Origin: Algoriphagus litoralis
GTDB taxonomy: Bacteria > Bacteroidota > Bacteroidia > Cytophagales > Cyclobacteriaceae
Direction of reading: 5' to 3'
Assembly: GCF_003259255.1 (NCBI RefSeq)
Contig: NZ_QGOL01000003.1
Coordinates: 423,600 to 487,599 of the forward strand
Length of the DNA: 64,000 nucleotides
The position numbers and the translations under genes were made by a program. Of this stretch, positions 1 to 8,519 are shown piece after piece. Each line of letters starts with the position of its first letter. Position 1 is the first letter of the stretch. The notes beneath the pieces were generated by a model. The model was not told the DNA's origin and searched no databases. It was given only the letters and a program-made list of their open reading frames with translations.

Positions 1-133
1 TTTCGGTAAGTACCTTAAATTTTTTGCCTTTCCCCTGAGTATCCATCACCCAAATATCAAAACCACCCTGAGCCAGAGTAGTTTGAGAGAAAATACCAAG
101 GGAAAACGAAAGCGCGAAAATTAATTTCTTCAT
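1..133 (-). CDS. Partial exported protein, N-terminus only
   Basis: The reverse strand reads ATG at 133-131 and stays open to the window edge (44 codons). The start MKKLIFALSFSLGIF...LAQ is a typical Sec signal peptide. The mature start reads GGFDIWVMDTQGKGKK. The DIWVMDTQG stretch resembles a blade of TolB/PD40-type propellers, but too little is visible to assign a family. The gene is divergent from the oxygenase gene that starts at 183, with only about 50 bp between them. Confidence 0.6.
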   Translation of the reverse strand, partial: MKKLIFALSFSLGIFSQTTLAQGGFDIWVMDTQGKGKKFKVLTE

Positions 134-182
134 CAAAATAAGTTCTAAGCCAACCAAATTACAAAATCAAGGTTAGAATGGC

Positions 183-1265
183 GTGGAGAAATTACATCTA
201 TATACCGATTCTTTGTTTGACCAACTTCGGCAAAGGCAAGATTCTTTGGCAGATGACGCAGTGACAAGCTTGATTCAAGCGCCAGACTTGATTCCATTGA
301 TCAATACCTGGGACGTCATTCCTGATAAGCTTCCCGCTACATTTCCCACGGAATTGATTTCTTTTTTTGAATTCTTTCAGCAAAAGGAAGATTCATTTGA
401 TCCGATCACACTAGAGCGGGGGCAGGATTTCTTTGAGAAAAATGGAGACATGTATACCGCTATGCTAGGATTCTATTCACTGCCTTATTGCTATGCGTTT
501 GCAGATGGCGCGGAAGTGTTGGTCAGGTCAAAGCGGATCATTGACGCTATCGGAGAGCGATTGGGAGAAACAGGGAGTTTTGTGATGGAAATTTTCAAAC
601 CCGGCGCATTTCTCACCGCTAAATCCGCATTTTTGATTTGTGCCAAAGTCCGCTTGATTCATGCCTTCAGCAGGTATTTCATTGTGAATTATGCCAAAGA
701 CTGGAATACGGATTTTGGCAAGCCGGTCAATCAGGAAGATATGCTAGGAACCAATATTGCATTTAGTCAGATTGTTTTGCGAGGATTATTGAAATTGGGA
801 ATAACCATAAGTGAGGAGGAGCATCAGACTGTGTTGGCCTACTGGAAATGGATCGGGGAGCTGATAGGAATTGATGTTAGTTATTGGCCCGAGACCTCTA
901 AGGAAGCCTTTGAATTGGACAAGCACATTCGCCGGAGACATATTCGGGCTTCTGATGCTGGCCAAAAATTGATCCTTGCTTTGATGAATTTTTATCGTAA
1001 AAGCATCCCAGATCCTGTGCTTTCAAGTCAGGTCGAAGGGATTATTTCATTTTTTCTGGGGAAAGATGCATCCACCGCGCTTAATCTTCAATCCAACCAA
1101 AGGATTCAGGGAGATTTATTGGGATTGGTTTTCAAGTTGAATGGATTTAAGAATTTTGGAAAGAAAAAGAGTTATTCCAACCTGAAAAGGAACTTGGACC
1201 AACAGCAGATTCAACAGTTTGGAAAGGTACTGACGATTAACCTTCCTGAGATGAAGCGTTCATAA
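183..1265 (+). CDS. Oxygenase of the MpaB/latex-clearing protein family (DUF2236)
   Basis: A 360-residue protein of the MPAB_Lcp catalytic family, whose characterised members are b-type haem oxygenases such as rubber oxygenase Lcp and fungal MpaB. Visible family marks are the motif R157-L-I-H160-A-F-S-R164, where the His is the expected haem ligand, and the following NQEDMLGT block (183-190). No signal peptide is seen, so it should be cytoplasmic, unlike secreted Lcp. The start is a GTG at 183. An ATG at 178 is in another frame and the next in-frame ATG is about 90 codons downstream, so the GTG is preferred. The substrate is unknown. Confidence 0.75.
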   Translation: MEKLHLYTDSLFDQLRQRQDSLADDAVTSLIQAPDLIPLINTWDVIPDKLPATFPTELISFFEFFQQKEDSFDPITLERGQDFFEKNGDMYTAMLGFYSLPYCYAFADGAEVLVRSKRIIDAIGERLGETGSFVMEIFKPGAFLTAKSAFLICAKVRLIHAFSRYFIVNYAKDWNTDFGKPVNQEDMLGTNIAFSQIVLRGLLKLGITISEEEHQTVLAYWKWIGELIGIDVSYWPETSKEAFELDKHIRRRHIRASDAGQKLILALMNFYRKSIPDPVLSSQVEGIISFFLGKDASTALNLQSNQRIQGDLLGLVFKLNGFKNFGKKKSYSNLKRNLDQQQIQQFGKVLTINLPEMKRS

Positions 1266-1373
1266 GCGAACACTTTTTTGTTCATTTATCATGCAGTAAA
1301 ATTACAGGAGTGCGGATTTTGGCGTTTTTAAGCCACATTTGCCAGATGGCACCTTTTTCGTACTTTCAGAGCC

Positions 1374-1679
1374 ATGAAGCAGATTACCGCATTGCTAAAT
1401 CGTATCCCGCTCGAATTGATTTTCTGGATAGGAAGCTTAGTGGCCATTTTGATGCTGGAACCGCATGCAGAAAGCCACTTCAGCTTATGTCCACTCAATC
1501 AATTGGGCTTCGATTGGTGTCCGGGTTGTGGATTGGGTCGGTCGATGAATCTCTTGGCGCACGGGGATTTTAAGGCCTCTTGGTCCATGCACCCATTAGG
1601 AATGGTAGCATATGTGGTGATCTTTCACAGAATCTGGAATCTTATAAAAAACCTAAAAACAACACACAATTATGGCTAA
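1374..1679 (+). CDS. DUF2752 family membrane protein
   Basis: A 101-residue protein with a hydrophobic segment near residues 13-30 and a second near the C-terminus. It carries the DUF2752 signature CPGCGLGRS (C49, C52) followed by HGD and HPLG. The family is common in Bacteroidota and has no known biochemical role; the cysteines could bind a metal. The stop overlaps the start of the TM2 gene by 8 nt, so the two are probably translationally coupled. A TTG-N19-TACTTTCA promoter-like pair lies at 1339-1368, which would leave almost no leader. Confidence 0.85.
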   Translation: MKQITALLNRIPLELIFWIGSLVAILMLEPHAESHFSLCPLNQLGFDWCPGCGLGRSMNLLAHGDFKASWSMHPLGMVAYVVIFHRIWNLIKNLKTTHNYG

Positions 1680-2055
1680 TGTATTAAGACACCTTCCAGA
1701 ATTGGAAGGAATGGAACTCGGGTATATTCAGGGTCTATTGAAAAACATGGATGACGACCAAGCATCACTTTTCGCACAGGTTTACCGTGCCAGAAGAAAA
1801 GACTCCCAAATGATCCTGATATTGACACTGCTTGGATTCTTCGGATTTGCAGGCCTTCACCGATTCATTCTTGGACAGATTGGCTTGGGTATTCTTTATA
1901 TCCTCACCATAGGTCTTTGTTTCATCGGTACGATAGTCGATTTGGTGAATTATAAGAGCCTAGCCTACGAATACAACGTGAAAATGGCACATGAGACCCT
2001 AGCAATGATTTCCAATCATTTTCCAAATATGGGAGGAGGAAGTTCATTCAGTTAA
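1672..2055 (+). CDS. TM2 domain-containing protein
   Basis: A 127-residue protein. After a charged N-terminal 45 residues it has the TM2 domain: two membrane helices joined by a short turn, with the family pattern GxxGLHRFxLGQ between residues about 57 and 70 and a second helix ending in GTIVDL. TM2 proteins are small inner-membrane proteins of unknown function. Its start overlaps the end of the DUF2752 gene, giving a two-gene operon closed by the hairpin at 2077-2101. Confidence 0.88.
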   Translation: MANVLRHLPELEGMELGYIQGLLKNMDDDQASLFAQVYRARRKDSQMILILTLLGFFGFAGLHRFILGQIGLGILYILTIGLCFIGTIVDLVNYKSLAYEYNVKMAHETLAMISNHFPNMGGGSSFS

Positions 2056-2076
2056 TTGAATATTATAAGCAAAACT

Positions 2077-2101
2077 AGCCTCGAGAAATCGGGGCTTTTT
2101 T
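2077..2101 (+). terminator. Rho-independent terminator after the TM2 gene
   Basis: Stem AGCCTCG (2077-2083) pairs with CGGGGCT (2090-2096), with one G-U pair and a 6-nt loop, and runs into a T tract. Confidence 0.75.
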
Positions 2102-2115
2102 ATGCCATGTGTTTA

Positions 2116-2823
2116 TCACCAATTCTCATTGTTCATTGATTCCTGTTCCTCACCACCGAAAGATGGCATTACGGTTTTTCCCTTTTCTGAAAAGATAAGA
2201 TGAAACTTTTGCACTAATTCCCCTGACGTTTTCAATTCTTCAAAAGAGGCCTGAGAAATGTGAAAGGGGACTTCGATCAGGTTATTCGACTTAGGTGAAA
2301 AAGGAGGTGCGATGGCCGAGGAAAAGTAAAAGGGCCACATCGTTTTTGCGCAGCTGATTCCCCAAAAATCTATCGGATACTGATCAGCATAGCTCGTCAA
2401 GCGCTCGTTGATTTCTTCAAAAAACTGATTGGTCTCAGCTAATCTGATGCGTGAGCCAGCCCGTGATTTCCCCTTGGTTTTGAGGTGTTTAATTTGAGAT
2501 TTTCCCTGCTTTTGCCTTACCATATAAGCGCGAAATACCTTATGGTCCATCAAAACTCCCTGATGAAAATAGCCAGTCACAGCCTGTCCTGCCCGAATCA
2601 GTGCCAATGAAAAATGGGAGTCTGAATTATCCGCAAGACCAGCTCCTTCCGACCAATTTATCGTCCAGGGCAGATAGATTTTTGCAAGCCATTCCTGATT
2701 GTCTTCGATGCGGAGTTGGTGCTTTTTTGGATCAAAAATCAGCGTAAAGTCCTTTTTAATCGAATCCGAAAGAAGCTCCTCAGCAAATTGACGGTTGATG
2801 ATCCGGGCTTGGGGAATATTCAT
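2116..2823 (-). CDS. VLRF1-domain protein (Vms1/ANKZF1-like peptidyl-tRNA hydrolase family)
   Basis: A 235-residue protein with the core of the VLRF1 domain, an eRF1-related fold. Eukaryotic Vms1/ANKZF1 uses it to cleave nascent chains from tRNA on stalled 60S ribosomes, and bacterial members are thought to act in ribosome rescue. Seen here: the motif Q104-KQGKSQ with G107 and Q110 in the places of the catalytic GxxQ, then HLK and the AGSRIRLAE block near 122-130, matching the family order. An ATG at 2889 would lengthen the protein into the divergent gene; the start MNIPQARII at 2823 is preferred because it leaves a 48-bp divergent promoter gap. Activity is inferred from motifs only. Confidence 0.75.
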   Translation of the reverse strand: MNIPQARIINRQFAEELLSDSIKKDFTLIFDPKKHQLRIEDNQEWLAKIYLPWTINWSEGAGLADNSDSHFSLALIRAGQAVTGYFHQGVLMDHKVFRAYMVRQKQGKSQIKHLKTKGKSRAGSRIRLAETNQFFEEINERLTSYADQYPIDFWGISCAKTMWPFYFSSAIAPPFSPKSNNLIEVPFHISQASFEELKTSGELVQKFHLIFSEKGKTVMPSFGGEEQESMNNENW

Positions 2824-2871
2824 TTCTGGGAAAAAACTATTGGCTATCTTTACGCAAATAAAGAAAAAATC

Positions 2872-3393
2872 ATGCAGGAAGATATTCAAAAACTTTTTGA
2901 CCGAATGTGCGACCCCAAGGAATCAGAGGCGTACTTTTTCGCTGACAAACTTGGCACTTTGGCAGATGAGGAAGCCAAAGACAAGCTTCTGGAATTGGTG
3001 AGGGGAGATAATTGGGAGTTGGCTTATTTGGCGTGTCGATCACTTTCCAAGACTAAGTTCCAAGAGGAAGCTTTGGATGTGATTTTCGAGACTATTTTTG
3101 ATAAAAAGAACAAAACAGTTCAGGGGGCTTTTGTGCAGATTTTAGAACATTTTGACTTGAGCCGACGATTTGTGGATATTTTCAAGGTGTTTCTTTTTGG
3201 CAATTACAAGGCTTCCACCTTGGCAAAAGTCTATTTGGATGAAGTGGAATTTGACGTCAGTCCCAGGACTATCCGAAAGGCTGAAAAACACTGGAATCAT
3301 TACCTGCATAATCCTGAGGATGAAGGTAGCGTAGCGGTAAAAAAGTCAGAAGTGGAGCCTATGTTGCAGGAAATGAGGGAATTATTTTCCTAG
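2872..3393 (+). CDS. HEAT-like repeat protein
   Basis: A 173-residue, almost entirely helical acidic protein. Residues about 20-110 form successive helix pairs typical of HEAT/ARM repeats (for example the LLELVRGDNWELAYLACRSL stretch). The tail is charged. No catalytic motif is seen, so a scaffold role is likely. The reading frame is open from 2716, but the ATG at 2872 is preferred because the upstream part lies inside the divergent VLRF1 gene. The shared promoter gap hints that the two genes may be co-regulated. Confidence 0.65.
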   Translation: MQEDIQKLFDRMCDPKESEAYFFADKLGTLADEEAKDKLLELVRGDNWELAYLACRSLSKTKFQEEALDVIFETIFDKKNKTVQGAFVQILEHFDLSRRFVDIFKVFLFGNYKASTLAKVYLDEVEFDVSPRTIRKAEKHWNHYLHNPEDEGSVAVKKSEVEPMLQEMRELFS

Positions 3394-3433
3394 GTTGATA
3401 CAACAAATTTTCATTTCCTCAGTTTAAAAAGTT

Positions 3434-4057
3434 ATGAGGAAGCTGGAAGTCATTGAACTGCACCATCAATTTTTTGATGATTTTGGATTTAAGTTCCATG
3501 CTTCCAATTTGCTATTCCAAAAGGATTTTCAACACGGAAGGCAGGTATTGTTCGTCCATTTTGTAGAATATCCTGATGCTTGCTATCTGGAGTATAATTT
3601 GGGAATCCGGATTCATAAAGTAGAGGAGATTATCCATCGATTTTTGCCCACTTTGAGTGATTATTCAGACCGATCGATCACTTTGATCCAGACTCCTGAC
3701 AAAATCGGAAAAATGATTCCCAAACGTTTTGTTCTCGAAAATGACGGGCAATTGGCAGAGGCGATCATGGCCGCGGAGAAGTTCTTCGTGATGCATGGGT
3801 TTCATTGGTTGGACGAAATGATCCAACCCAAGAAATTGGAAAGGGCTTTTGCAGAGCGAAAGGACAAAGCCTTTAAAACCCAGAATTTTGTCTATAATTC
3901 GTTTCGGGGAGCCACTTTGGCAAAGTTTTACAATCCATCCGATTATCCTATTCTTCGTCAAATCTATCTGGAAACCATCCGGCAGCGCGAAATGACACCA
4001 TTTACCATAGCTTCATTTCTTCAGCTTCTGAATTATTTGGATCATCTAGAGGTGTGA
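3434..4057 (+). CDS. Conserved hypothetical protein, 207 residues
   Basis: I do not recognise the family. The protein is soluble, with no signal peptide or membrane helix, and mixes beta-rich N-terminal sequence with a helical C-terminal half that is rich in aromatic residues. It follows the HEAT-like gene by 40 bp on the same strand and may be co-transcribed. Its stop abuts the stop of convergent hrpB with no gap. Confidence 0.6.
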   Translation: MRKLEVIELHHQFFDDFGFKFHASNLLFQKDFQHGRQVLFVHFVEYPDACYLEYNLGIRIHKVEEIIHRFLPTLSDYSDRSITLIQTPDKIGKMIPKRFVLENDGQLAEAIMAAEKFFVMHGFHWLDEMIQPKKLERAFAERKDKAFKTQNFVYNSFRGATLAKFYNPSDYPILRQIYLETIRQREMTPFTIASFLQLLNYLDHLEV

Positions 4058-6544
4058 TCAAAATTTCCTTTTTACGCCTCGGACTGCTTCAGCACTGATC
4101 GGATCTTCAGGCCATTCGTGTTTGGGATAGCGTCTTTTGAGCTCTTTTTTAACTTCGAAATAGCCATTCGCCCAGAAACTTCGCAAGTCTTGAGTCAATT
4201 GTACCGGTTTGTATCCAGGAGAGAGCAATTCGATCAAAATGGGGATTTTCCCTCCGTTCACTCTTGGCGTTTCCAAAAGTCCAAAAAGCTCCTGGAGCCG
4301 AACCGATAGGAGTGGAGTTTCTCCTTCTGACTTGTATTCAATAGCGATTTGACTTCCCGAGGGGACATTTAAGTGGGTAGGCGCTAAATCGTTCAGGAGA
4401 TTTTGTTGTTCAAAAGAAAGACTTTGAAGTAGAATCGAGTTCAAATCAAGTTTTTTCAAATCTTCATTTTTGGAGATATTTTCCAAATATGGCTCCAGCC
4501 AGTCTTTGGCACTCAGACACAAGGATTCCGTAGTCCAAAAAGGCCATTCCTGATCGGGATTCCATTTTTTGAGGGATTGAACCCGAAAGATCAACTGTTC
4601 TACCTTTTCACTGAAATCAAGGAGCATTTCTCCATCCAATGCAATTGCTTCAAGGATCGCGGTTTTGGCTGAGCCTTTATCAAACTTTTGAAGGGGACGT
4701 GTTCCTAGTATGATTGCGCCAATTCGAATTTCAGAAACTGCAATCAAACCACCCTTTTTCCGATCCCACTCCAGCACCTCGCGGGTCTTAAGCATAGGAG
4801 CTAGGTCCTTTGGGTTCAGTGGTGCTGCCATCCAGATTTTCCCCATACCTTCTCTGGCATCCACATGAGCTACCGCGAGCCATGATTCATGGGCTAAGTC
4901 GTCCCGATGTCCGATTTGGGCTATTTTCCCGTTGGAAAGTTGGAATTGGGCATTGTTTCCAGGTCTTGCGGCTGCAATTCGTTCTGGATAAGCATAAGCC
5001 AAAAGCAAACCTGTCTGCCAAGGATCCACCGGATCATTTTCTGGTTGGACCGAAAACATCCGTCGATACTGGGCCGCGACTTTTTCGATTTTCTTGATTC
5101 GCGCCATGTTTACCCCTCTGCTTCGGAATCTTCGAAGCGCTTCTATTCTCAGGTTCAAATCCACTCCTGAATCCTGTGGAAGTGGGTCCCGTTCTTCCAG
5201 CACTGCTGCAATATCCGTGGCTAGACCGAGTTGATTCATTCGCTTTGCAAAGATCAACATATGGGCAATCCGAGGATGGCAGGGTACTTGGTGAATTTCT
5301 TTTCCATGCTCTGTCAAATTTCCATCGATGATAGCATCGAGTGATTCCAGTGTTTTTTCTGCCAAGGCCAAGGTACCCGCAGGAGGTGGAGTAAGCCAGG
5401 TCATAGAGCGGATATCTTGCTTTCCCCAGGCTTTCATATCCAAAACCAAAGCTGTCAAATCAGCTTCCAATAGCTCAGGAACTCGATATTCAGTCAGCTG
5501 AGCTTGTGTCGATTTGGTCCAGAGTCGATAAGAATGACCGGCGGTCAAACGGCCCGCACGACCGCTTCGCTGATCTGCTGAATCCTGGCTGATCCGATGC
5601 AGAACCAAACGAGAAAGTCCGGATCTCGCGTCAAATCGGTTTGATTTGGCGAAGCCGGAATCCACGACTATTTTGATTCCTTCAATGGTCAATGAGGTCT
5701 CTGCGATGTCTGTGGAAAGGACGATTTTTCGCTTTCCCGAAGGGTGAGGAAGTATCGCACGGTTTTGCTCAGCCGGTGAGAGTTGACCGAAAAGCGGTAA
5801 AACGACGGTGTCGGGCAAAGCTCTTTTGAGGATTTCTTCTGCTTTTTTGATTTCTCCCTGACCGGGTAGAAACACCAGAAAATCACCATCGTGCTTTTTA
5901 GTCAATGGGATAATCTGTCTTGCAGCATCTTCACCGATCGCAAATTCATCTACTTCGTTCAGGTAATTCACCTCGACAGGATATTGTCTTCCCTGACTTT
6001 GGATGACCTTGGCACCCAAAAGGCTGGAAAGCTGATCAGCATCGATAGTCGCAGACATCAGGAGGATCCGCAGATCGGGTCTCAACACTTGCTGAATTTC
6101 CCGACAAAGTGCCAAAGCAACTTCCGAATGGAGATTTCGCTCATGAAATTCGTCAAAGATCACCAAGCCGATATTTTCCAGCGCATTGTCCGAATGCATC
6201 ATTCTGGTCAGGATTCCTTCTGTGATGACTTCGATTTTGGTTTTGGCAGAAATGGCCGATTCGAAGCGAATCCGATAGCCTATTGTCCCTCCAAGGTCTT
6301 CTTCAAGCATGCTCGACATTCGCTCTGCGATACTTTTGGTAGCCAATCGGCGTGGCTCGAGCATAATGATTTTCTTGCCTTCCAGCCAGGGTTGCTCCAA
6401 TAGTGCCAAAGGTAAAAGTGTACTTTTCCCAGCCCCGGGAGGAGCTTGAATTATCAGGGAATTTGCTTCGGAGAGGTGGCTGATGACCTGAGGGATGATT
6501 TCCGCTACAGGAAGATCGAAGGAATAAGGATTGAATTCAGACAT
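4058..6544 (-). CDS. hrpB: ATP-dependent helicase HrpB
   Basis: An 828-residue DEAH-box helicase of the HrpB type. In order it shows Walker A PPGAGKST (35-42), the DEFH motif (131-134; HrpB-type variant of DEAH), SATID, STDIAETSLT, and motif VI QRSGRAGR, then the helicase-associated domain and the HrpB C-terminal domain. HrpB is a predicted nucleic acid unwinding enzyme of uncertain physiological role. An ATG three codons upstream (6553) is also possible; MSEFNPY at 6544 looks more natural. The length fits the family (about 800-850). Confidence 0.92.
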   Translation of the reverse strand: MSEFNPYSFDLPVAEIIPQVISHLSEANSLIIQAPPGAGKSTLLPLALLEQPWLEGKKIIMLEPRRLATKSIAERMSSMLEEDLGGTIGYRIRFESAISAKTKIEVITEGILTRMMHSDNALENIGLVIFDEFHERNLHSEVALALCREIQQVLRPDLRILLMSATIDADQLSSLLGAKVIQSQGRQYPVEVNYLNEVDEFAIGEDAARQIIPLTKKHDGDFLVFLPGQGEIKKAEEILKRALPDTVVLPLFGQLSPAEQNRAILPHPSGKRKIVLSTDIAETSLTIEGIKIVVDSGFAKSNRFDARSGLSRLVLHRISQDSADQRSGRAGRLTAGHSYRLWTKSTQAQLTEYRVPELLEADLTALVLDMKAWGKQDIRSMTWLTPPPAGTLALAEKTLESLDAIIDGNLTEHGKEIHQVPCHPRIAHMLIFAKRMNQLGLATDIAAVLEERDPLPQDSGVDLNLRIEALRRFRSRGVNMARIKKIEKVAAQYRRMFSVQPENDPVDPWQTGLLLAYAYPERIAAARPGNNAQFQLSNGKIAQIGHRDDLAHESWLAVAHVDAREGMGKIWMAAPLNPKDLAPMLKTREVLEWDRKKGGLIAVSEIRIGAIILGTRPLQKFDKGSAKTAILEAIALDGEMLLDFSEKVEQLIFRVQSLKKWNPDQEWPFWTTESLCLSAKDWLEPYLENISKNEDLKKLDLNSILLQSLSFEQQNLLNDLAPTHLNVPSGSQIAIEYKSEGETPLLSVRLQELFGLLETPRVNGGKIPILIELLSPGYKPVQLTQDLRSFWANGYFEVKKELKRRYPKHEWPEDPISAEAVRGVKRKF

Positions 6545-6607
6545 GGACCACAAATTTAATCGATCAGCGCTCGGTATCTAAATCCTCCGAAAAAAGAACA
6601 AAAAAAA

Positions 6608-6631
6608 GCCACCAAGATTTCTCTTGGTGGC
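6608..6631 (-). terminator. Rho-independent terminator of the DUF2911 gene
   Basis: A perfect 10-bp stem, GCCACCAAGA (6608-6617) and TCTTGGTGGC (6622-6631), with a TTTC loop. The A tract on its left side becomes a T tract on the minus strand, so it ends the transcript from the DUF2911 gene before hrpB. Confidence 0.88.
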
Positions 6632-6652
6632 TTCATGATTTGTCATTCAAAA

Positions 6653-7168
6653 TCAAGAACCGATTTTAGCCGCAGCTTTTCCGTATTCCCATCTTACTTC
6701 AAAGCCGTCAGGCTTCACTTCGTAAACCAATCGCTCTTCCATCGTGGAAGTTTGCATCGAAGGCACGCTTACTCGAAGGGCATCTTCTTTAGCGTCATAA
6801 TTGAAAGCTCCCCACTGCTTGGCTACCTTGTTGAAGATAAAGGTGGATTCAGTTTCACCAGGAATAATGAAGAAGCTGTACGTTCCGGCTGGTAAAGTTT
6901 TGCCTTCTACTTTGATATCTTTAGAAGTGGTGAAGGTAGTTGCCTCATTGGCTCCTGCTCTCCATACTTGGCCAAGTGGAACTAAATCTCCCCAAATTGT
7001 CCGGCCTTTTACTGCAGGAGAGGAATAATTAATGGTGATTTTTGAACCACCTGCGGTTCCTTCCGCCGTCATGGCTGGACTTGCTTTTTCCTGAGCATTT
7101 GCTGCAAAGGCCACAAATGCCATTGCAATTAATGCAAATAGACTTTTTTTCAAATTCATGGTTTTCAT
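6653..7168 (-). CDS. DUF2911 family exported protein
   Basis: A 171-residue protein with a signal peptide (MNLKKSLFALIAMAFVAFAANAQ, cleaved near residue 25). The DUF2911 core follows: YSSPAVKGRTIWG, WRAGANEATTF, LPAGTYSFF and a GAFNYD block. The family is abundant in Bacteroidota, is predicted to be a beta-rich periplasmic domain, and has no known function. A second ATG three codons in may be the true start. It is a single gene with its own terminator. Confidence 0.88.
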   Translation of the reverse strand: MKTMNLKKSLFALIAMAFVAFAANAQEKASPAMTAEGTAGGSKITINYSSPAVKGRTIWGDLVPLGQVWRAGANEATTFTTSKDIKVEGKTLPAGTYSFFIIPGETESTFIFNKVAKQWGAFNYDAKEDALRVSVPSMQTSTMEERLVYEVKPDGFEVRWEYGKAAAKIGS

Positions 7169-7244
7169 AGTGAAATTTTTATGGAATTAAGGGTAAATAG
7201 ATTTCGATTCTTGTCTTGGTACTGACAATTTTACCAAAAGGTTT

Positions 7245-8393
7245 TTAGATTTTCACCCAAGCCTGCTTTTTGTTGCTTTCCACGATTCGCTCCCCGATAA
7301 TCAATTCTCTCAAACCACTTGCAAATGTTGGGTAGGAAGGATTTTCAGGCTGCTTGCCAGTTGCAATCGCTGCATAGACCTCCTTGAACATTTGTTTGGA
7401 CGTGTCTGGGAAACCTTCGTTGTGACCGCCTGGAAAACTGATCAGCGCAGAAGCTTCTGGATAAGCCAATCCTGGATCTTTTAGCAGGTGCTCGTTTGCT
7501 TTTTCGCGCTTGCCTATCCACAGTTCATTTGGACGTTCTGAATTGAATTCAAAATTGGACTTGGAGCCTGCGATCTCGATATTCAGTCTGTTCTTACGAC
7601 CAGCACTCACCTGAGACACAGTGATTGAGCCTTTGGATCCATTGTCAAAACGAAGTAAAACAGTTGCGTGATCTTCGGTATTGATCGGAACTTCGGCGTA
7701 GTCTGAAGCTTGCAATTTGGTGTCGGAATACGTTTCGATCGCTTTCAGTGGCTTTAAGCGGGTTTTATGTACGGTGGAAAAATCAGCCATGACCTCTGTG
7801 ATTTTCAAACCGGTGACATACTCGGTGATGTCAAGCAAGTGAGAACCGATGTCTGCAATTGCACGGGAATCGCCTGATTTGTCTGGCTCCAATCTCCAAT
7901 TGTAGTCAGTTTGGAAGAAAAGCCAATCCTGTAAATAGGAGCCCATTACTGAATAAACGTCTCCTAAATCTCCTTTTTCCCGCATGGTCTTCATCTGTCG
8001 GACCATCGGATAATAGCGCAGATTGAAGTGGACGGCATTTACTAGGCCAGTGGCGGAAGCTATTTTCACCAATTCTTCAGCTTCCTCGATTTTGACGGCT
8101 AGTGGTTTTTCGCAGATGACGTGTTTCTCAGATTCAAGAACAGCTTTTGCTTGCGCAAAGTGCAGGAAATTTGGGGTGCAAATGTGAACTACATCAATGT
8201 CATCCTGCTTCAACATTTCATCAAAAGTGTAAGCTCTTGGAATACCAAGGACCTTTGCTTTTTCATTGGCTAGCTCTTGGCTGACCTCGCAAAGCGCTAC
8301 TACTTCTACATTCGGTAATCTTCTAAGTGCCTCAAGGTGAGCAGGACCGATAAATCCGGTACCTACGATGGCAGCTTTAATCGTTTGGGACAT
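7245..8393 (-). CDS. Gfo/Idh/MocA family oxidoreductase
   Basis: A 382-residue NAD(P)-dependent dehydrogenase. It has an N-terminal Rossmann fold with GTGFIG near residues 11-16, the HICTPN segment, and the hallmark EKPLA with the catalytic lysine near residue 97. A C-terminal alpha/beta substrate domain includes the DIGSHLLD segment, whose His is usually catalytic. The family oxidises or reduces sugars, inositols and related polyols. The substrate here is not evident. It stands alone, 125 bp from the divergent DUF3667 gene, so it is less clearly tied to a pathway than the second family member at 42.6 kb. Confidence 0.9.
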   Translation of the reverse strand: MSQTIKAAIVGTGFIGPAHLEALRRLPNVEVVALCEVSQELANEKAKVLGIPRAYTFDEMLKQDDIDVVHICTPNFLHFAQAKAVLESEKHVICEKPLAVKIEEAEELVKIASATGLVNAVHFNLRYYPMVRQMKTMREKGDLGDVYSVMGSYLQDWLFFQTDYNWRLEPDKSGDSRAIADIGSHLLDITEYVTGLKITEVMADFSTVHKTRLKPLKAIETYSDTKLQASDYAEVPINTEDHATVLLRFDNGSKGSITVSQVSAGRKNRLNIEIAGSKSNFEFNSERPNELWIGKREKANEHLLKDPGLAYPEASALISFPGGHNEGFPDTSKQMFKEVYAAIATGKQPENPSYPTFASGLRELIIGERIVESNKKQAWVKI

Positions 8394-8474
8394 AGGTTTA
8401 GGGTTTTGTTAACAAAACAATTGGATCGAAGATAAATAAATAATTTTCAAGAATCAGGCTGAAAAATCAAACAA

Positions 8475-8506
8475 TTGAGCCTAAAATTCCTGAACTTATA
8501 GCTTTA
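8475..8506 (+). promoter_or_regulatory. Candidate promoter for the DUF3667 gene
   Basis: TTG (8475-8477), a 21-nt spacer, and TAGCTTTA (8499-8506), one base off the Bacteroidota -7 consensus TAnnTTTG. It would give a leader of only a few bases before the ATG at 8520. Confidence 0.35.
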
Positions 8507-8519
8507 CCAAGTTTTAAAA

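Noticed and set aside
1310..1573. An 87-codon frame overlapping the DUF2752 gene
   Set aside because: It shares the strand but not the frame with a gene that has the CPGCG signature; its own translation has no family likeness.
2716..2871. N-terminal extension of the HEAT-like gene
   Set aside because: It would run through the start of the divergent VLRF1 gene; the ATG at 2872 leaves a normal promoter gap.
5891..6403. A 170-codon plus-strand frame inside hrpB
   Set aside because: Antisense shadow of the helicase motif region; no start signal or domain.
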